A stretch of DNA of 34,202 nt from an uncultured Pelagibacteraceae bacterium (GTDB lineage Bacteria; Pseudomonadota; Alphaproteobacteria; Pelagibacterales; Pelagibacteraceae), in the NCBI GenBank assembly GCA_902516625.1, contig CABXYU010000008.1, positions 1 to 34,202 of the forward strand. The letters are read 5' to 3'. The position numbers and the translations under genes were made by a program. The notes below the pieces were generated by a model. The model was not told where the DNA came from and searched no databases. It worked only from the letters and a program-made list of their open reading frames with translations. Every line of letters starts with the position of its first letter. Positions within the stretch are counted from its first letter, which is position 1. This document shows, piece after piece, positions 8,831-20,030 of this stretch.

Positions 8831-10248
8831 CAAATTATGTTTATTCTAGAGGCAACTTCAATTAATTGGCTTGGAGATATGAAGTATAAAAGAATTAATA
8901 TTGTCGAGGCTGACAAAGAAAATTTCAACCACAGACTATGATCTGTGTCATATTTTTCTATCTCTTTATCAAAGTACATTATCTTAATTATTCTTAGATA
9001 ATAAAATGCTGCAACAACAGTTGATAATAATCCTACAATAGCTAAAAAATACATAGATTGTTCAAGCACTGATTTAAAAATATAAAATTTAGCAAAAAAT
9101 CCTGCGAGTGGTGGAATGCCAGCTAAAGAAAATAGAATTACTAATAAAGAGAGTGATAACAAAGGATGATTTTTTGATAGTCCAGACAAATCATCTATAC
9201 TTTCATAATATTGATTATTTCGCTTCATCATAAGTAGACAGGAAAATAAACCTAAATTCATTATTATATAAATAGTAATATATATGACGGAACTTTGTAT
9301 TCCTTCATTAGTTCCTGTTGCTAATCCAGCTAAAATATACCCAACGTGCCCTATAGAGGAATAAGCAACTAGTCTTTTTAAATTTGTTTGTCCAATTGCA
9401 GCGATTGCGCCAAATAACATTGATGCTATTGATAAAAAAACTAAAATCATTTGCCATTGATCTATTAAATTTAAAAACGGAACGTATAAAAATCTTATAA
9501 ATACAGTAAGCGCTGCAATTTTGGGCACCATAGTAAAAAATAAAGTTACTGATGTTGGCGAACCTTCATAAACATCTGGGGCCCACATATGAAATGGAAC
9601 GGCAGATATCTTGAAGGCTAAACCAACTAATATAAAGACAATTCCAAAAGTAAGAACATATTCGTTTGAATTCAGCTGTTCTGCTATAACATTAAAATTA
9701 GTTGAGCCAGTAAAACCATAAATTAAAGAGCAGCCATATAATAATAAGCCCGAAGATAATGCACTTAAAACAAAATATTTGAGTCCTGCTTCAGATGATT
9801 TGAGTTGATCTCTATTAAATGTTGCTAAAACATATAAAGCCAAAGATTGAAGCTCAAGCCCCATATAAAAAACAATTAAATCATTCGAACTAATCATAAT
9901 AATCATCCCCAAAACAGAACTTAAAATCAATATTGGATATTCAATTTTAAAAATTTTAAAAGTTTTTAAATAATTCGATGAAATTACTAAAACAAAAAAA
10001 GCAGACAAAAGAGTTATTATTTTCATTAAAGATGACAAATAATCTATAATTATGCTATCATTAAACAACATTATTTCAACCTTGCCAAAAGTTTCATTAA
10101 AAATCAAAACTGATGTGATCAATAAAACAATTAATGAAAGGTTCTGAATTATCTTTGAACTATCTTTTTTAAAAACTCCCAAAATCAACAAAAACATGAT
10201 TGATAATGCGAGAAATAACTCCGGAAAAATTAATTCAAAATTAATCAT
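8830..10248 (-). CDS. nuoN: NADH-quinone oxidoreductase subunit N
   Basis: Antiporter-like membrane subunit of complex I, one of three proton-channel modules, here 472 residues with about 14 hydrophobic helices. The key helix glutamate is in MGLELQSLALYVLATF (E132), and the AVPFHMWAPDVYEGSP segment corresponds to the broken-helix region of the Mrp-antiporter fold. The length matches the family. The gene follows nuoM after 2 nt and its stop overlaps the birA ATG by one base. Confidence 0.96.
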   Translation of the reverse strand: MINFELIFPELFLALSIMFLLILGVFKKDSSKIIQNLSLIVLLITSVLIFNETFGKVEIMLFNDSIIIDYLSSLMKIITLLSAFFVLVISSNYLKTFKIFKIEYPILILSSVLGMIIMISSNDLIVFYMGLELQSLALYVLATFNRDQLKSSEAGLKYFVLSALSSGLLLYGCSLIYGFTGSTNFNVIAEQLNSNEYVLTFGIVFILVGLAFKISAVPFHMWAPDVYEGSPTSVTLFFTMVPKIAALTVFIRFLYVPFLNLIDQWQMILVFLSIASMLFGAIAAIGQTNLKRLVAYSSIGHVGYILAGLATGTNEGIQSSVIYITIYIIMNLGLFSCLLMMKRNNQYYESIDDLSGLSKNHPLLSLSLLVILFSLAGIPPLAGFFAKFYIFKSVLEQSMYFLAIVGLLSTVVAAFYYLRIIKIMYFDKEIEKYDTDHSLWLKFSLSASTILILLYFISPSQLIEVASRINII

Positions 10249-10250
10249 TA

Positions 10251-11732
10251 TTAATTATTTGTTAAATTAATATTATACATTGTAATTAAATCACTTATTG
10301 AAACTTCAATTGTATTTATTAAAGGATCAGGATAAAAACCGAAAAATAAAATTGGAAAAGCTAAACAAGATAATATTAACAATTCTGATTTATTTAAATC
10401 TACCATTTGTCTAAGTTCTGAGTTGATAATTTTTCCAAAAATGACCCTTTTATATAGCCAAAGTATATATGCTGCGCCTAATATGACTCCTACACTAGCC
10501 ACAACGGCAACTAAAAAATTGTCTTTAAATGTGCCCATTAAAATTAAAAACTCTCCAATAAAACCACTTGTTCCCGGTAAACCTAATGAGGCTAACACAA
10601 ATATCATAAACAATACTGAATATTTTGGAATTATATTTACTAAACCTCCATATGTGCTTATTAATCTCGAGTGCATACGATCATAAACCACTCCTACACT
10701 TAAAAATAAAGCTGCTGAAACTAGTCCATGACTGATCATTTGTATAATGCTTCCCTCTATACCCTGTTGTTGAATTGTAAAAATACCAAGTGTAACAAAG
10801 CCCATATGGGCAACAGAGGAATAAGCAATTAATTTTTTCATGTCTTCCTGCATTAAAGCAATTAATGATGTGAAGATTATAGCAATTACACTTAAAGTAT
10901 AAATTAATGGGGTAAATATTTCTGAGGCAACAGGAAATAGTCCGAGTGAGAATCTAATAAATCCATAGCCAGCCATTTTAAGCAAAATAGCAGCTAGTAA
11001 AACTGATCCTGCAGTTGGAGCTTCAACATGTGCGTCTGGTAACCACGTATGAACTGGCCACATAGGTGTTTTTACAGCAAATGAACTAAAGAAAGCTAAC
11101 CATAAAAGATTTTGATATTTTACATCAATTCCTATTTCATATAATTTTACTATATCGGTAGTACCATTGATCCAATAAATAGAAATTATAGCTACCAACA
11201 TTAATACCGAGCCTAAAAGTGTATATAGAAAAAATTTAAATGCTGAGTAAACTCTTCTTGACCCACCCCAAATTCCTATAATCAAAAACATTGGAATTAA
11301 CCCTGCTTCAAAAAAGAGATAAAACACAACAAGATCTAACGAACAAAAGACACCAATCATGAATGACTCCATTATTAAAACAGCAATTAAAAATTCAGCT
11401 AACCTATTTTTTATGGAATTGTTTACAGAAATAATGCAGAGAGGTGTAATAAATGTTGTTAATAAAATAAATAAAATTGAAATACCATCAACGCCAACTT
11501 TATAGTTTATAAGATCTTCAATCCATACTCTTTCTTCAACAAATTGAAAAGCTGAAGTTTCATGATCAAATAAAATCCATAAATAAATAGATAAAAAAAA
11601 ATTTACAAGTGATGTAAATAATGAAACATATTTTATAGTTTTTTGATTTCCTTTTTCACTTCTAATGAAAAGCAAAAAAAGGGCTCCAATAGATGGAAGC
11701 AATATGAGAGAGGATAAAATTGGAAAATTCAT
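10251..11732 (-). CDS. nuoM: NADH-quinone oxidoreductase subunit M
   Basis: Antiporter-like proton-pumping subunit of complex I, 493 residues, about 14 helices. The essential glutamate lies in FFEAGLIPMFL (E142). The channel lysines lie in AVKTPMWPVHTWLPDAH (K221) and ILLKMAGYG (K252). The protein is complete, and its ATG overlaps the nuoL stop as TAATG. Confidence 0.96.
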   Translation of the reverse strand: MNFPILSSLILLPSIGALFLLFIRSEKGNQKTIKYVSLFTSLVNFFLSIYLWILFDHETSAFQFVEERVWIEDLINYKVGVDGISILFILLTTFITPLCIISVNNSIKNRLAEFLIAVLIMESFMIGVFCSLDLVVFYLFFEAGLIPMFLIIGIWGGSRRVYSAFKFFLYTLLGSVLMLVAIISIYWINGTTDIVKLYEIGIDVKYQNLLWLAFFSSFAVKTPMWPVHTWLPDAHVEAPTAGSVLLAAILLKMAGYGFIRFSLGLFPVASEIFTPLIYTLSVIAIIFTSLIALMQEDMKKLIAYSSVAHMGFVTLGIFTIQQQGIEGSIIQMISHGLVSAALFLSVGVVYDRMHSRLISTYGGLVNIIPKYSVLFMIFVLASLGLPGTSGFIGEFLILMGTFKDNFLVAVVASVGVILGAAYILWLYKRVIFGKIINSELRQMVDLNKSELLILSCLAFPILFFGFYPDPLINTIEVSISDLITMYNINLTNN

Positions 11733-13645
11733 TATTTCACTATTAAAAAAGTTAGTAATGCAGAAAATCCCACTAACATTACAAAAGCATATTGATATAT
11801 ATATCCACTTTGAAATTTATTCGCTTTTAAAGAAAATTTCTTAATTAAAGTGGAAATACCATCTGGTCCAAAACCATCTATAATTTTTATATCAAAGAAC
11901 TTCCACAGAATAAGGCCAATTTTTTTTGATGATTTTATAAAAACGATTTCATATAGCTCATCAAAATACCATTTATTTAACAAAAATTCATATAAAGGCT
12001 TATTTACATTTACAATCCTTTTAGGAAGATCTTTATTTTTTACAAATAAGTAATAAGCAAAAGGAATTGATATAATTACTAGTATGGGGGTGAGAATTAA
12101 AAACCAGAAAGGGGGATGATCACTACTTAAAGGTTCTAAAAAGAAAATTGAATTTTGCCAGAAATTATTTTGTTCACCATGACCTATAAATAATTCTTTA
12201 AAAACAAATCCAGAAAAGATAGCACCGATTGAAAGTATAGCTAACGGTAATAACATTACTAATGGGGACTCGTGTGTTTCATCAATGCTCATGTCTTTGT
12301 TATTAAATTCACCATGAAAAGTTTTGAACATTAATCTCCAAGAATAAATCGAAGTAAGGAACGCAGTCAAAATTCCTATTCCAGCAGCATAATAACCTGC
12401 TGTATTTCCTCTTAAATATGCAAACTCAATTATTGCATCTTTTGAATAAAAACCTGATAAAAAAGGAAACCCAGTTAAAGCTAAAGTTCCAATTATCATA
12501 AATGAGTATGTGTATGGTAATTTTTTCCATACTCCTCCCATTTTTTCAATATTTTGTTCATCCTTGAAGGCATGGATGATGGATCCCGATCCTAAAAACA
12601 ATAATGCTTTAAAAAAAGCATGTGTAAATAAATGAAACATTGCAACATTATAAGCTCCAACTCCAGTAGCGAAAAACATATAACCTAATTGGCTGCAGGT
12701 AGAGTATGCTATAATTTTTTTAATATCTGTTTGGACTACTGCCACAGTTGCTGCAAAAAAAGCAGTGCTCATTCCTACAATCGTGATTATATTAAGAGCC
12801 AGCTCAGAATACTCGTAAATAGGTGAGCATCTTACAACCAAAAACACACCAGCTGTCACCATTGTTGCTGCATGAATTAAAGCTGATACAGGAGTTGGTC
12901 CTTCCATAGCATCTGGCAACCAAGTATGAAGCAAAATTTGAGCTGATTTACCCATTGCACCTACAAATAGAAGTAAACAAATTAAATCTATGGCTTTTAA
13001 ATCAATGCCTAAAAATGAAATTTTTTTATCAACAATCGAGGGTATTTGATCAAAAACTTCAGAGTAATTTACTGTACCAAATAAATAAAAAATTAGAAAT
13101 ATTCCTAAAGCAAAACCAAAATCACCAACTCTATTTACTATAAAAGCTTTTATCGCAGCTGTATTTGCAGTATCTTTCTTAAACCAAAAACCTATTAAAA
13201 AATAAGAACAAAGACCAACGCCTTCCCATCCAAAGAATAGTTGAATGAAATTATCCGATGTTACCAACATCAGCATTGCGAAAGTAAATAAAGATAGATA
13301 TGCCATGAACCTTGGTTTATGAGGATCATGAGACATGTAGCCTATGGAATAAATATGAACTAAAGATGACACTGAGGTAACTACTACCAACATAATAGCT
13401 GACAGTGCATCAATTTTCATTGACCAGTTTACGTTTAGCGTACCAGAGTTAATCCAGGTTGCAATTATGATATTATCTTCATACTGATTGAACATAACTT
13501 CATAAAGTACCAAAATTGATAATATCGCTGATATACTTACAAATAAACTTGTAATAATTTCAGAATTTCTATCGCCTAAATATTTTCCAAAAAAACCTGA
13601 AATGATAGATGCAATCAAAGGTAGGGCTATAATTAGTATTTCCAT
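11732..13645 (-). CDS. nuoL: NADH-quinone oxidoreductase subunit L
   Basis: Distal antiporter-like proton-pumping subunit of complex I, 637 residues. Key residues are in place: E141 in FFGWEGVGLCSYFLIGFW, K233 in VGAMGKSAQILLHTWLPDAM, and H338 and K346 in FHLFTHAFFKALLFLGSGS. The long C-terminal part fits the lateral amphipathic helix that runs along the membrane arm and the final anchoring helix (LVGFSALLTFLIVK). It starts 1 nt after nuoK. Confidence 0.97.
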   Translation of the reverse strand: MEILIIALPLIASIISGFFGKYLGDRNSEIITSLFVSISAILSILVLYEVMFNQYEDNIIIATWINSGTLNVNWSMKIDALSAIMLVVVTSVSSLVHIYSIGYMSHDPHKPRFMAYLSLFTFAMLMLVTSDNFIQLFFGWEGVGLCSYFLIGFWFKKDTANTAAIKAFIVNRVGDFGFALGIFLIFYLFGTVNYSEVFDQIPSIVDKKISFLGIDLKAIDLICLLLFVGAMGKSAQILLHTWLPDAMEGPTPVSALIHAATMVTAGVFLVVRCSPIYEYSELALNIITIVGMSTAFFAATVAVVQTDIKKIIAYSTCSQLGYMFFATGVGAYNVAMFHLFTHAFFKALLFLGSGSIIHAFKDEQNIEKMGGVWKKLPYTYSFMIIGTLALTGFPFLSGFYSKDAIIEFAYLRGNTAGYYAAGIGILTAFLTSIYSWRLMFKTFHGEFNNKDMSIDETHESPLVMLLPLAILSIGAIFSGFVFKELFIGHGEQNNFWQNSIFFLEPLSSDHPPFWFLILTPILVIISIPFAYYLFVKNKDLPKRIVNVNKPLYEFLLNKWYFDELYEIVFIKSSKKIGLILWKFFDIKIIDGFGPDGISTLIKKFSLKANKFQSGYIYQYAFVMLVGFSALLTFLIVK

Positions 13646-13646
13646 T

Positions 13647-13958
13647 TTATCCCTTTAATTTATCTATATCCTCTACACGAATTGTCCCAGAATTTCTGTA
13701 ATAGACAACTATAATTGCAAGTCCTATAGCCGCTTCAGCTGCTGCAACTGTTAAAATGAATAATGTAAAAACTTGACCAGATAAATCGTTTAAATAGATT
13801 GAAAAAGAAACTAAATTTATATTAACCGCTAACAGTATCAATTCTATACTCATAAGGATCACTATAATATTTTTTCTATTTAAAAAAATTCCAATAACAC
13901 CAATCGAGAAAATCACTGCCCCAAGTGTTAAATAGTGTCCCAACCCTATTTCAATCAT
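13647..13958 (-). CDS. nuoK: NADH-quinone oxidoreductase subunit K
   Basis: Small three-helix membrane subunit of complex I (ND4L homologue), 103 residues. I chose the ATG at 13958; a TTG directly upstream is in frame but less likely. Conserved membrane glutamates are in [16 protein letters not shown] and [14 protein letters not shown], both needed for proton transfer in the family. It overlaps the end of nuoJ by 8 nt. Confidence 0.95.
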   Translation of the reverse strand: MIEIGLGHYLTLGAVIFSIGVIGIFLNRKNIIVILMSIELILLAVNINLVSFSIYLNDLSGQVFTLFILTVAAAEAAIGLAIIVVYYRNSGTIRVEDIDKLKG

Positions 13959-14583
13959 CAATTTTTACCCCCTTATTAGAAGAAACTTCTAATACTTCAA
14001 CACCTTCAGATCTTTCTCTTGAAATCTGCTTAATATAACTTTGCTTTTTAACACCCTCTCTTTGTCTATAAGTAAGTACTATTGCTCCAATCATCGCTAT
14101 TAATAAAATCATTCCACTAATTTGAAAAATGTGGATATAGTCAGTATATAAAACCTGACCAAGTAAATGGGTATTACTAATTTCATTAATTTTAGAAAAA
14201 TTATTTGTTTCAACTAAATTTGGTTTATATTTCCAACCACCCACCACTATTATTAATTCAAAAAAAATTATGGCACTTATTATGAGTCCAACAGGTATAT
14301 GTTTTGAGCTTGATTTAGATGCAAACCATTGATTTTTTTGTTGAGCCACATTTAACATCATCACAACAAATAAAAATAAGACTGCAACTGCCCCTACATA
14401 TACTATCAACATTATCATCCCTAAAAATTCTGCTCCAATCATTATAAAAAGACATGAAATACTTATAAAATCTAAGATAAGAAAGAAAACTGAATGAACA
14501 GTATTTTTCGAAGCTGTTACCATGATTGCAGAAATAATAGCGATAATTGAAAAAAAATAAAAAAAAATTGAATGTGCTATCAT
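13951..14583 (-). CDS. nuoJ: NADH-quinone oxidoreductase subunit J
   Basis: Five-helix membrane subunit of complex I (ND6 homologue), 210 residues. The signature helix [23 protein letters not shown] contains the pi-bulge region with the conserved tyrosine-valine-glycine-alanine run. The C-terminal tail (about 175-210) is polar and charged, with [20 protein letters not shown]. It starts 3 nt after nuoI and overlaps nuoK. Confidence 0.95.
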   Translation of the reverse strand: MIAHSIFFYFFSIIAIISAIMVTASKNTVHSVFFLILDFISISCLFIMIGAEFLGMIMLIVYVGAVAVLFLFVVMMLNVAQQKNQWFASKSSSKHIPVGLIISAIIFFELIIVVGGWKYKPNLVETNNFSKINEISNTHLLGQVLYTDYIHIFQISGMILLIAMIGAIVLTYRQREGVKKQSYIKQISRERSEGVEVLEVSSNKGVKIDD

Positions 14584-14586
14584 TAA

Positions 14587-15072
14587 TTATCTATATGGAT
14601 TATCTGTCTTTATATTTGCAGCTAAAATATTTTCCCATCTATCACCATTATCAAGAAGCTTATCCTTTGTATAATAAAGTTCTTCTCTTGTTTCTGTTGA
14701 AAATTCAAAATTTGGTCCCTGAACAATTGCATCTACGGGACAGGATTCCTCACATAAGCCACAATAAATACACTTCATCATATCTATGTCGTAACGTGTA
14801 GTTTTTCTACTTCCGTCTTCTCTTTGAGCAGATTCGATTGTGATTGCTTGTGCAGGACAAACAGCCTCACACAACTTACAAGCTATGCATCTCTCTTCTC
14901 CATTTGGGTATCTTCTTAAAGCATGTTCTCCTCTATATCGAGGGCTAATTTTTCCTTTTTCAAACGGATAATTTATTGTTTTTTTTGTTTTAAAGACTTC
15001 TTTAATCGCGATCAGCAAACCAGTTATGAAATCAATCATGAAAACAGTTTTAAGAAATCTTGAAATTTTCAT
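14587..15072 (-). CDS. nuoI: NADH-quinone oxidoreductase subunit I (two 4Fe-4S clusters)
   Basis: Ferredoxin-like subunit of complex I carrying clusters N6a and N6b, which pass electrons towards NuoB. The 161-residue protein has two classic CxxCxxCxxxCP motifs: C62, C65, C68, C72 ([12 protein letters not shown]) and C101, C104, C107, C111 ([12 protein letters not shown]). The N-terminus has the amphipathic, membrane-associated segment usual for this subunit. It abuts nuoH with no gap. Confidence 0.97.
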   Translation of the reverse strand: MKISRFLKTVFMIDFITGLLIAIKEVFKTKKTINYPFEKGKISPRYRGEHALRRYPNGEERCIACKLCEAVCPAQAITIESAQREDGSRKTTRYDIDMMKCIYCGLCEESCPVDAIVQGPNFEFSTETREELYYTKDKLLDNGDRWENILAANIKTDNPYR

Positions 15073-16071
15073 TTAAATAGTTGGTAGAAGGTTAAAATAA
15101 AATAAATAACTTGCAGTTAGAACAACATATATCAATGAAAAGGGTAAAAAGATTTTCCAACCCAATCTCATTAATTGATCATATCTATATCTTGGAACTA
15201 TAGCTTTAACTAATGCAAATAATAAAAACAGAAATAATATCTTAAAAATTAACCATATGGCTCCAGGTATTAGATTAAATGGATATATTTCTATTGGAGA
15301 TAACCACCCACCTAAAAATAAAATTGAGCCTAAAGCACACATAAGTAAAATATTGGCATATTCTCCTAACCAGAACATTGCATACATCATTCCAGAATAT
15401 TCTGTTTGATATCCAGCTACCAATTCAGCTTCAGCCTCAGGAAGATCAAACGGTGGTCTATTGGTTTCTGCTAGAGCAGAAATAAAATAAATAACGAACA
15501 TTGGAAATAATGGAATTACGAACCACATTTTTTCCTGAGCTAATACAATATCATTCAAATTAAGTGACCCCACACACAACAGCACATTAATGATTATAAT
15601 TCCAATAGATACTTCATAAGAAACCATTTGTGCTGCAGATCTAATTGATCCTAAAAATGGATACTTAGAATTAGAGGCCCAACCACCCATTATTATTCCA
15701 TAAACTCCTAAAGAAGAAACCGCAAATATATATAAAATTCCCACATTTATATCTGCAAGAACTTGGTTATTACTAAAAGGGATTACAGCCCAAGCAATTA
15801 ATGCAAGAGTCATTGTTATTATAGGGGCTAAAATGAAGATTACTTTATTAGAACTTGCTGGAATAATTATTTCTTTAAATATATATTTTAAAGCATCTGC
15901 CAATGATTGTAATAAGCCAAAAGGACCAACAACATTGGGTCCTTGCCTTTTTTGAACAAATGCCCAAACTCTTCTATCCAGCCACACAATCATCGCAACA
16001 GAAACTAAAACTGGAATTAATAAAAACAAAATTTTATAGACCTCATGAAAAATGGTTGTTAAATAATCCAT
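15073..16071 (-). CDS. nuoH: NADH-quinone oxidoreductase subunit H
   Basis: Membrane subunit of complex I (ND1 homologue) that forms the quinone-entry chamber together with NuoB and NuoD, 332 residues, about 8 helices. Diagnostic motifs are [20 protein letters not shown] (33-52) and the acidic loop [20 protein letters not shown] (201-220), followed by YQTEYSG. Its start lies 3 nt after the nuoG stop. Confidence 0.97.
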   Translation of the reverse strand: MDYLTTIFHEVYKILFLLIPVLVSVAMIVWLDRRVWAFVQKRQGPNVVGPFGLLQSLADALKYIFKEIIIPASSNKVIFILAPIITMTLALIAWAVIPFSNNQVLADINVGILYIFAVSSLGVYGIIMGGWASNSKYPFLGSIRSAAQMVSYEVSIGIIIINVLLCVGSLNLNDIVLAQEKMWFVIPLFPMFVIYFISALAETNRPPFDLPEAEAELVAGYQTEYSGMMYAMFWLGEYANILLMCALGSILFLGGWLSPIEIYPFNLIPGAIWLIFKILFLFLLFALVKAIVPRYRYDQLMRLGWKIFLPFSLIYVVLTASYLFYFNLLPTI

Positions 16072-16074
16072 TTT

Positions 16075-18108
16075 TTATCCCTCTGTTCCTGTAAGTTTAA
16101 TTTCTAGCTTTGAATTGTGACACTCAAGCATAGTTTTTGAAGAACGAGCTACAACATTTGAGAAATAATAATTCTTTAATTTTAATTTTAATTCCTCATC
16201 AACAAATTCTTGATGAATTATATCTTTTTTAAAATCTAATTTTTGTTTTTCTTTTTTTAAATTCAAAAAATTAAACATACTGCTTACAAGCTCTTCCTTG
16301 TCATTAAAGAGTTTTCTATTATTTATTTCCTCAGCAATTTCATTAATAATCTGCCAATCTTCTTTGGCATCTCCTGGTGGATATGACGCCTTAAAGGCTT
16401 TTTGAATTTTTCCCTCTAAATTTGTATAGTGTCCTGATTGCTCAGTATAAGCCGATCCTGGCAAAATTATATCAGCAATTTCAGCTCCTTTATCTCCATG
16501 GCTTCCCTGATATATAATAAACTCATCTTTTTTTTTAAAATTTAATTCGTCTTGTCCGAGTAAAAAAACTAATTCAAACTTATTTTCGCTTAAATCTTTT
16601 ATAAGATCTTTTTTTTCGTTAATTATACCTAAATCCAAATTACCTACAGTCGCCGCATCATTAGATAAAATATTTAATGGGTTCCAGTCATCTAAGAATT
16701 TATTATTTTTATATAAAAATTCTTTAATAGTATTAAATAAAAAATCAGCGTATTTCAAATTTAGAAAAGATTCACCCAATATAATCATTGGTTTTTTTGA
16801 ATTTAAAATTTGTTGTGATATTTTGTTATTGTTTTGAAAAATTTCTTTAATTGTTTTAGTTTTACCATCCAATTTAATATAAGGATAAGTCAAATCTCCA
16901 ACTTCGTTTAGAGAGATGATTTGTGTTTTATTTTTTAAATATGCTTTTCTAATTCTTGCGTTTAAAATTGTTGCCTCATATCTTGGGTTTGCACCAATTA
17001 AAATTATCAAGTCTGTCTCTTCAATCCCATTGATTGTAGAATTAAAAAGATAATTTTCCCTTTGCGATACATCTATAAATTTTTGAGATAATCTTGACTC
17101 AAAATTATTATTATCTAAAGTTCTTTCAAAAAATTCTTTAAGAATAAAGCCAGTTTCCATGTTTGCGAGGTCTCCAATAAATGCACAAATTTTTTCTTTA
17201 TTTGTATTTTTAACTTTTGATTTAATAATTTTGTAAGCCTCATCCCATGAAGCCTTTTCAAATTTGTTATTATATTTTATATATGGACTATCCAACCTTT
17301 GATTGAGCAAACCATCACAAGCATATCTAGTTTTATCTGATATCCACTCTTCATTTATATCCTCATTTATTATAGGTAAAACTCTTTTGACTTCCCAATC
17401 ATAAGTATCAACTCTTATATTTGACCCAACGGCATCCATGACATCAATTGTCTCTGTTTTTTTTAACTCCCAAGGTCTCGCTTCAAACACATATGGTTTA
17501 GATGTTAGCGCTCCTACTGGACAGAGGTCTATTACATTCCCGGAAAGTTCTGATTGAATAGATTTTTCTAAGTAAGTTGTTATCTGCATATCTTCGCCTC
17601 TTCCAATAGCACCAAGCTCTGGCACCCCGGCAATTTCTGTTGCAAACCTAATACATCTTGTGCAATGAATACATCTTGTCATTTGAGTTTTAATTAAAGG
17701 ACCCATATTTTTATCTGGCACAGCTCTTTTATTCTCTTTAAATCTTGATTTATCGATTCCATAAAACATAGATTGATCTTGAAGATCACACTCACCGCCT
17801 TGATCACAAACAGGGCAATCTAAAGGATGATTAGCCAACAGAAATTCCATCACACCTTTTCTGGATTTTTCTATCTTAGGTGTATTCGTCCTAATAACCA
17901 TTCCATCAGCCGCAGGCATTGCACATGAAGCTATTGGTTTTGGAGACTTCTCCATCTCTACTAAACACATTCTGCAGTTACCAGCAATTGATAATTTTTC
18001 GTGATAACAAAATCTTGGAATTTCGACTCCAGCTTTTTCACAAGCTTGTAGCACCGTTAAACCTTCTTCAACTTCAATTTCAGTATCATTTACTTTTAGT
18101 TTAAGCAT
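16075..18108 (-). CDS. nuoG: NADH-quinone oxidoreductase subunit G
   Basis: Large peripheral iron-sulfur subunit of complex I, 677 residues. Ligands for three clusters are visible: 2Fe-2S N1b at C34, C45, C48 and C62; a His/Cys 4Fe-4S cluster at H94, C98, C101 and C107; and another 4Fe-4S cluster at C146, C149, C152 and C196. The remainder is a molybdopterin-oxidoreductase-like domain. I saw no CxxCxxxC set at the start of that domain for the additional N7 cluster of E. coli and Thermus, so this looks like the mitochondrial/alphaproteobacterial type. It overlaps nuoF by 8 nt. Confidence 0.96.
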   Translation of the reverse strand: MLKLKVNDTEIEVEEGLTVLQACEKAGVEIPRFCYHEKLSIAGNCRMCLVEMEKSPKPIASCAMPAADGMVIRTNTPKIEKSRKGVMEFLLANHPLDCPVCDQGGECDLQDQSMFYGIDKSRFKENKRAVPDKNMGPLIKTQMTRCIHCTRCIRFATEIAGVPELGAIGRGEDMQITTYLEKSIQSELSGNVIDLCPVGALTSKPYVFEARPWELKKTETIDVMDAVGSNIRVDTYDWEVKRVLPIINEDINEEWISDKTRYACDGLLNQRLDSPYIKYNNKFEKASWDEAYKIIKSKVKNTNKEKICAFIGDLANMETGFILKEFFERTLDNNNFESRLSQKFIDVSQRENYLFNSTINGIEETDLIILIGANPRYEATILNARIRKAYLKNKTQIISLNEVGDLTYPYIKLDGKTKTIKEIFQNNNKISQQILNSKKPMIILGESFLNLKYADFLFNTIKEFLYKNNKFLDDWNPLNILSNDAATVGNLDLGIINEKKDLIKDLSENKFELVFLLGQDELNFKKKDEFIIYQGSHGDKGAEIADIILPGSAYTEQSGHYTNLEGKIQKAFKASYPPGDAKEDWQIINEIAEEINNRKLFNDKEELVSSMFNFLNLKKEKQKLDFKKDIIHQEFVDEELKLKLKNYYFSNVVARSSKTMLECHNSKLEIKLTGTEG

Positions 18109-19429
18109 TTTTATCCAATAAATGTTGATCTACTAAGTAAGGAATATTTTTATTTTCTTTAACTATAGGATCAAATTTGTTTCTTTTTTTAATTTCATCT
18201 TTAAAATGTCTTAGCAACCCTTGTACAGGCCAAGAAGATCCCTCACCAAAAGCACAAATAGTATGTCCCTCAATTTGTTTTGTCACATCGCTAAGCATAT
18301 CAACTTCATCTTTTGAAGCTTCACCTTTAGCCATTCTTTCTAACATTCTCCACATCCATCCTGATCCCTCTCTACAAGGAGTGCACTGACCACAACTTTC
18401 GTGCTTATAAAATCTTGCAATTCTTGCCATACATTTAATTATGTCTTGGTCTTTATTAATTACAACAACTCCGGCTGTTCCTAATCCACTTTTTTCAGCC
18501 ATCAAAGAATCAAAATCCATAGTTAATGTTTCACATTTTTCTTTAGGTATTAATGGCATCGATGAACCGCCAGGAATGACGGCTTGTAAATTATCCCAAC
18601 CACCAATCACACCCCCTGCGTGAACTTCTATTAACTCCTTTAATGGAATATTCATTTCTTCCTCAACATTACAAGGTGTGTTTACGTTTCCAGAAATACA
18701 GAAAATTTTTGTTCCTGTATTTTTTTCCCTACCTAATGAAGCAAACCACTTACCACCTCTTCTCAAAATAGTTGGCACTACTGCAATAGTTTCAACATTA
18801 TTAATTATTGTAGGACATCCATAAAGACCTATTAATGCTGGAAATGGTGGTTTCAATCTTGGTTGTCCTTTATTACCCTCTATACTTTCAAGTAGAGCAG
18901 TCTCTTCTCCACAAATGTAAGCCCCAGCTCCATAATGTATAAAAATATCTAAATCCCACCCAGTACCTGAAGCATTTTTGCCAATCAAATTCTTTTTATA
19001 AGCTTCATCAATAGCATTTTGAAGTTTTTGTCCATCAACAAAATATTCACCTCTGATATATATGTAACAAACATGAGCTTGTACCGCATAAGAGGCAATC
19101 AAACATCCTTCTATTAACTTGTGTGGTTCAAATCTCAATATATCTCTATCTTTACAAGTACCTGGTTCCGACTCGTCACCATTGATCACTAAATAATGAG
19201 GTCTTGATCCAACTTCTTTAGGTGCAAATGACCACTTTAATCCTGTAGGAAAACCAGCGCCACCCCTTCCTCTTAGCTGAGAGTCTTTAATTTCATTTAT
19301 TATCCACTCCCTTCCTTTAGAGATAAGTTCTTTGGTGTTTGCCCAGTCACCTCTTTTTTGAGCTGATAGAACATCTGACCCCAAATCATTGTACAAATTT
19401 TTAAAAATTCTATCTTTATCTTGAAGCAT
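18101..19429 (-). CDS. nuoF: NADH-quinone oxidoreductase subunit F (NADH/FMN site)
   Basis: Subunit that binds NADH and FMN and starts electron transfer in complex I, 442 residues. The flavin/NADH-binding glycine-rich segment is [14 protein letters not shown] (53-66), with [12 protein letters not shown] (84-95) and [13 protein letters not shown] (167-179). Cluster N3 ligands are C346, C349 and C352 ([12 protein letters not shown]) and C392. It overlaps nuoE by 14 nt and nuoG by 8 nt, indicating coupled translation of the NADH-dehydrogenase module E-F-G. Confidence 0.97.
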   Translation of the reverse strand: MLQDKDRIFKNLYNDLGSDVLSAQKRGDWANTKELISKGREWIINEIKDSQLRGRGGAGFPTGLKWSFAPKEVGSRPHYLVINGDESEPGTCKDRDILRFEPHKLIEGCLIASYAVQAHVCYIYIRGEYFVDGQKLQNAIDEAYKKNLIGKNASGTGWDLDIFIHYGAGAYICGEETALLESIEGNKGQPRLKPPFPALIGLYGCPTIINNVETIAVVPTILRRGGKWFASLGREKNTGTKIFCISGNVNTPCNVEEEMNIPLKELIEVHAGGVIGGWDNLQAVIPGGSSMPLIPKEKCETLTMDFDSLMAEKSGLGTAGVVVINKDQDIIKCMARIARFYKHESCGQCTPCREGSGWMWRMLERMAKGEASKDEVDMLSDVTKQIEGHTICAFGEGSSWPVQGLLRHFKDEIKKRNKFDPIVKENKNIPYLVDQHLLDKNA

Positions 19430-20030
19430 TTTTTAAATCTAAAAGTGTTTTTCTGTTATTTTCAGGCTCGTTATTTACTCTTCCTCTATAAGATCCTGGT
19501 TTAGGTGTTTCTCCATTTAAAACTTTGTCTAAAATCTTAAGAGTTTTTTCTTTATTAAGATCCTCAAAATAATCATCATTTATTTGCATCATTGGAGCAT
19601 TAACACAAGCGCCTAAACACTCAACCTCTATCCATGAGCAGCTTTTATCATTAGATAATTCAGACTCATTTTCTGAAATTTTTTCTTTACAAGCTTCAAC
19701 AAGCTTGTTTGCACCTCTAATCATACAAGGTGTTGTAGTGCAAACCTGAACGAAAAATTTTCCTACTGGAGATAAGTTATACATAGAATAAAACGTTGCA
19801 ACTTCATAAACTTTTATGTAAGGCATATTCAAAAATTTTGCGATGTATTTCATTGCTGCTAAAGGTATCCAATTATTATTTTGTTTTTGAGCAATATAAA
19901 GTAATGCCATAACTGCACTTTGCTGTTTACCTTCAGGATATTTTGCAATAATCTTGTTTGCGGCATCTAGTGATGATGAGCTAAATTGAAAACTTTCTGG
20001 TTGTTCTTTGGCTGGTCTTCTTAAACTCAT
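19416..20030 (-). CDS. nuoE: NADH-quinone oxidoreductase subunit E (2Fe-2S thioredoxin-like)
   Basis: Thioredoxin-fold subunit of complex I carrying the 2Fe-2S cluster N1a, 204 residues. The four ligands are C97 and C102 ([12 protein letters not shown]) and C138 and C142 ([12 protein letters not shown]). An N-terminal helical bundle of about 90 residues ends in [12 protein letters not shown]. The ATG overlaps the nuoD stop as ATGA. Confidence 0.96.
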   Translation of the reverse strand: MSLRRPAKEQPESFQFSSSSLDAANKIIAKYPEGKQQSAVMALLYIAQKQNNNWIPLAAMKYIAKFLNMPYIKVYEVATFYSMYNLSPVGKFFVQVCTTTPCMIRGANKLVEACKEKISENESELSNDKSCSWIEVECLGACVNAPMMQINDDYFEDLNKEKTLKILDKVLNGETPKPGSYRGRVNNEPENNRKTLLDLKNASR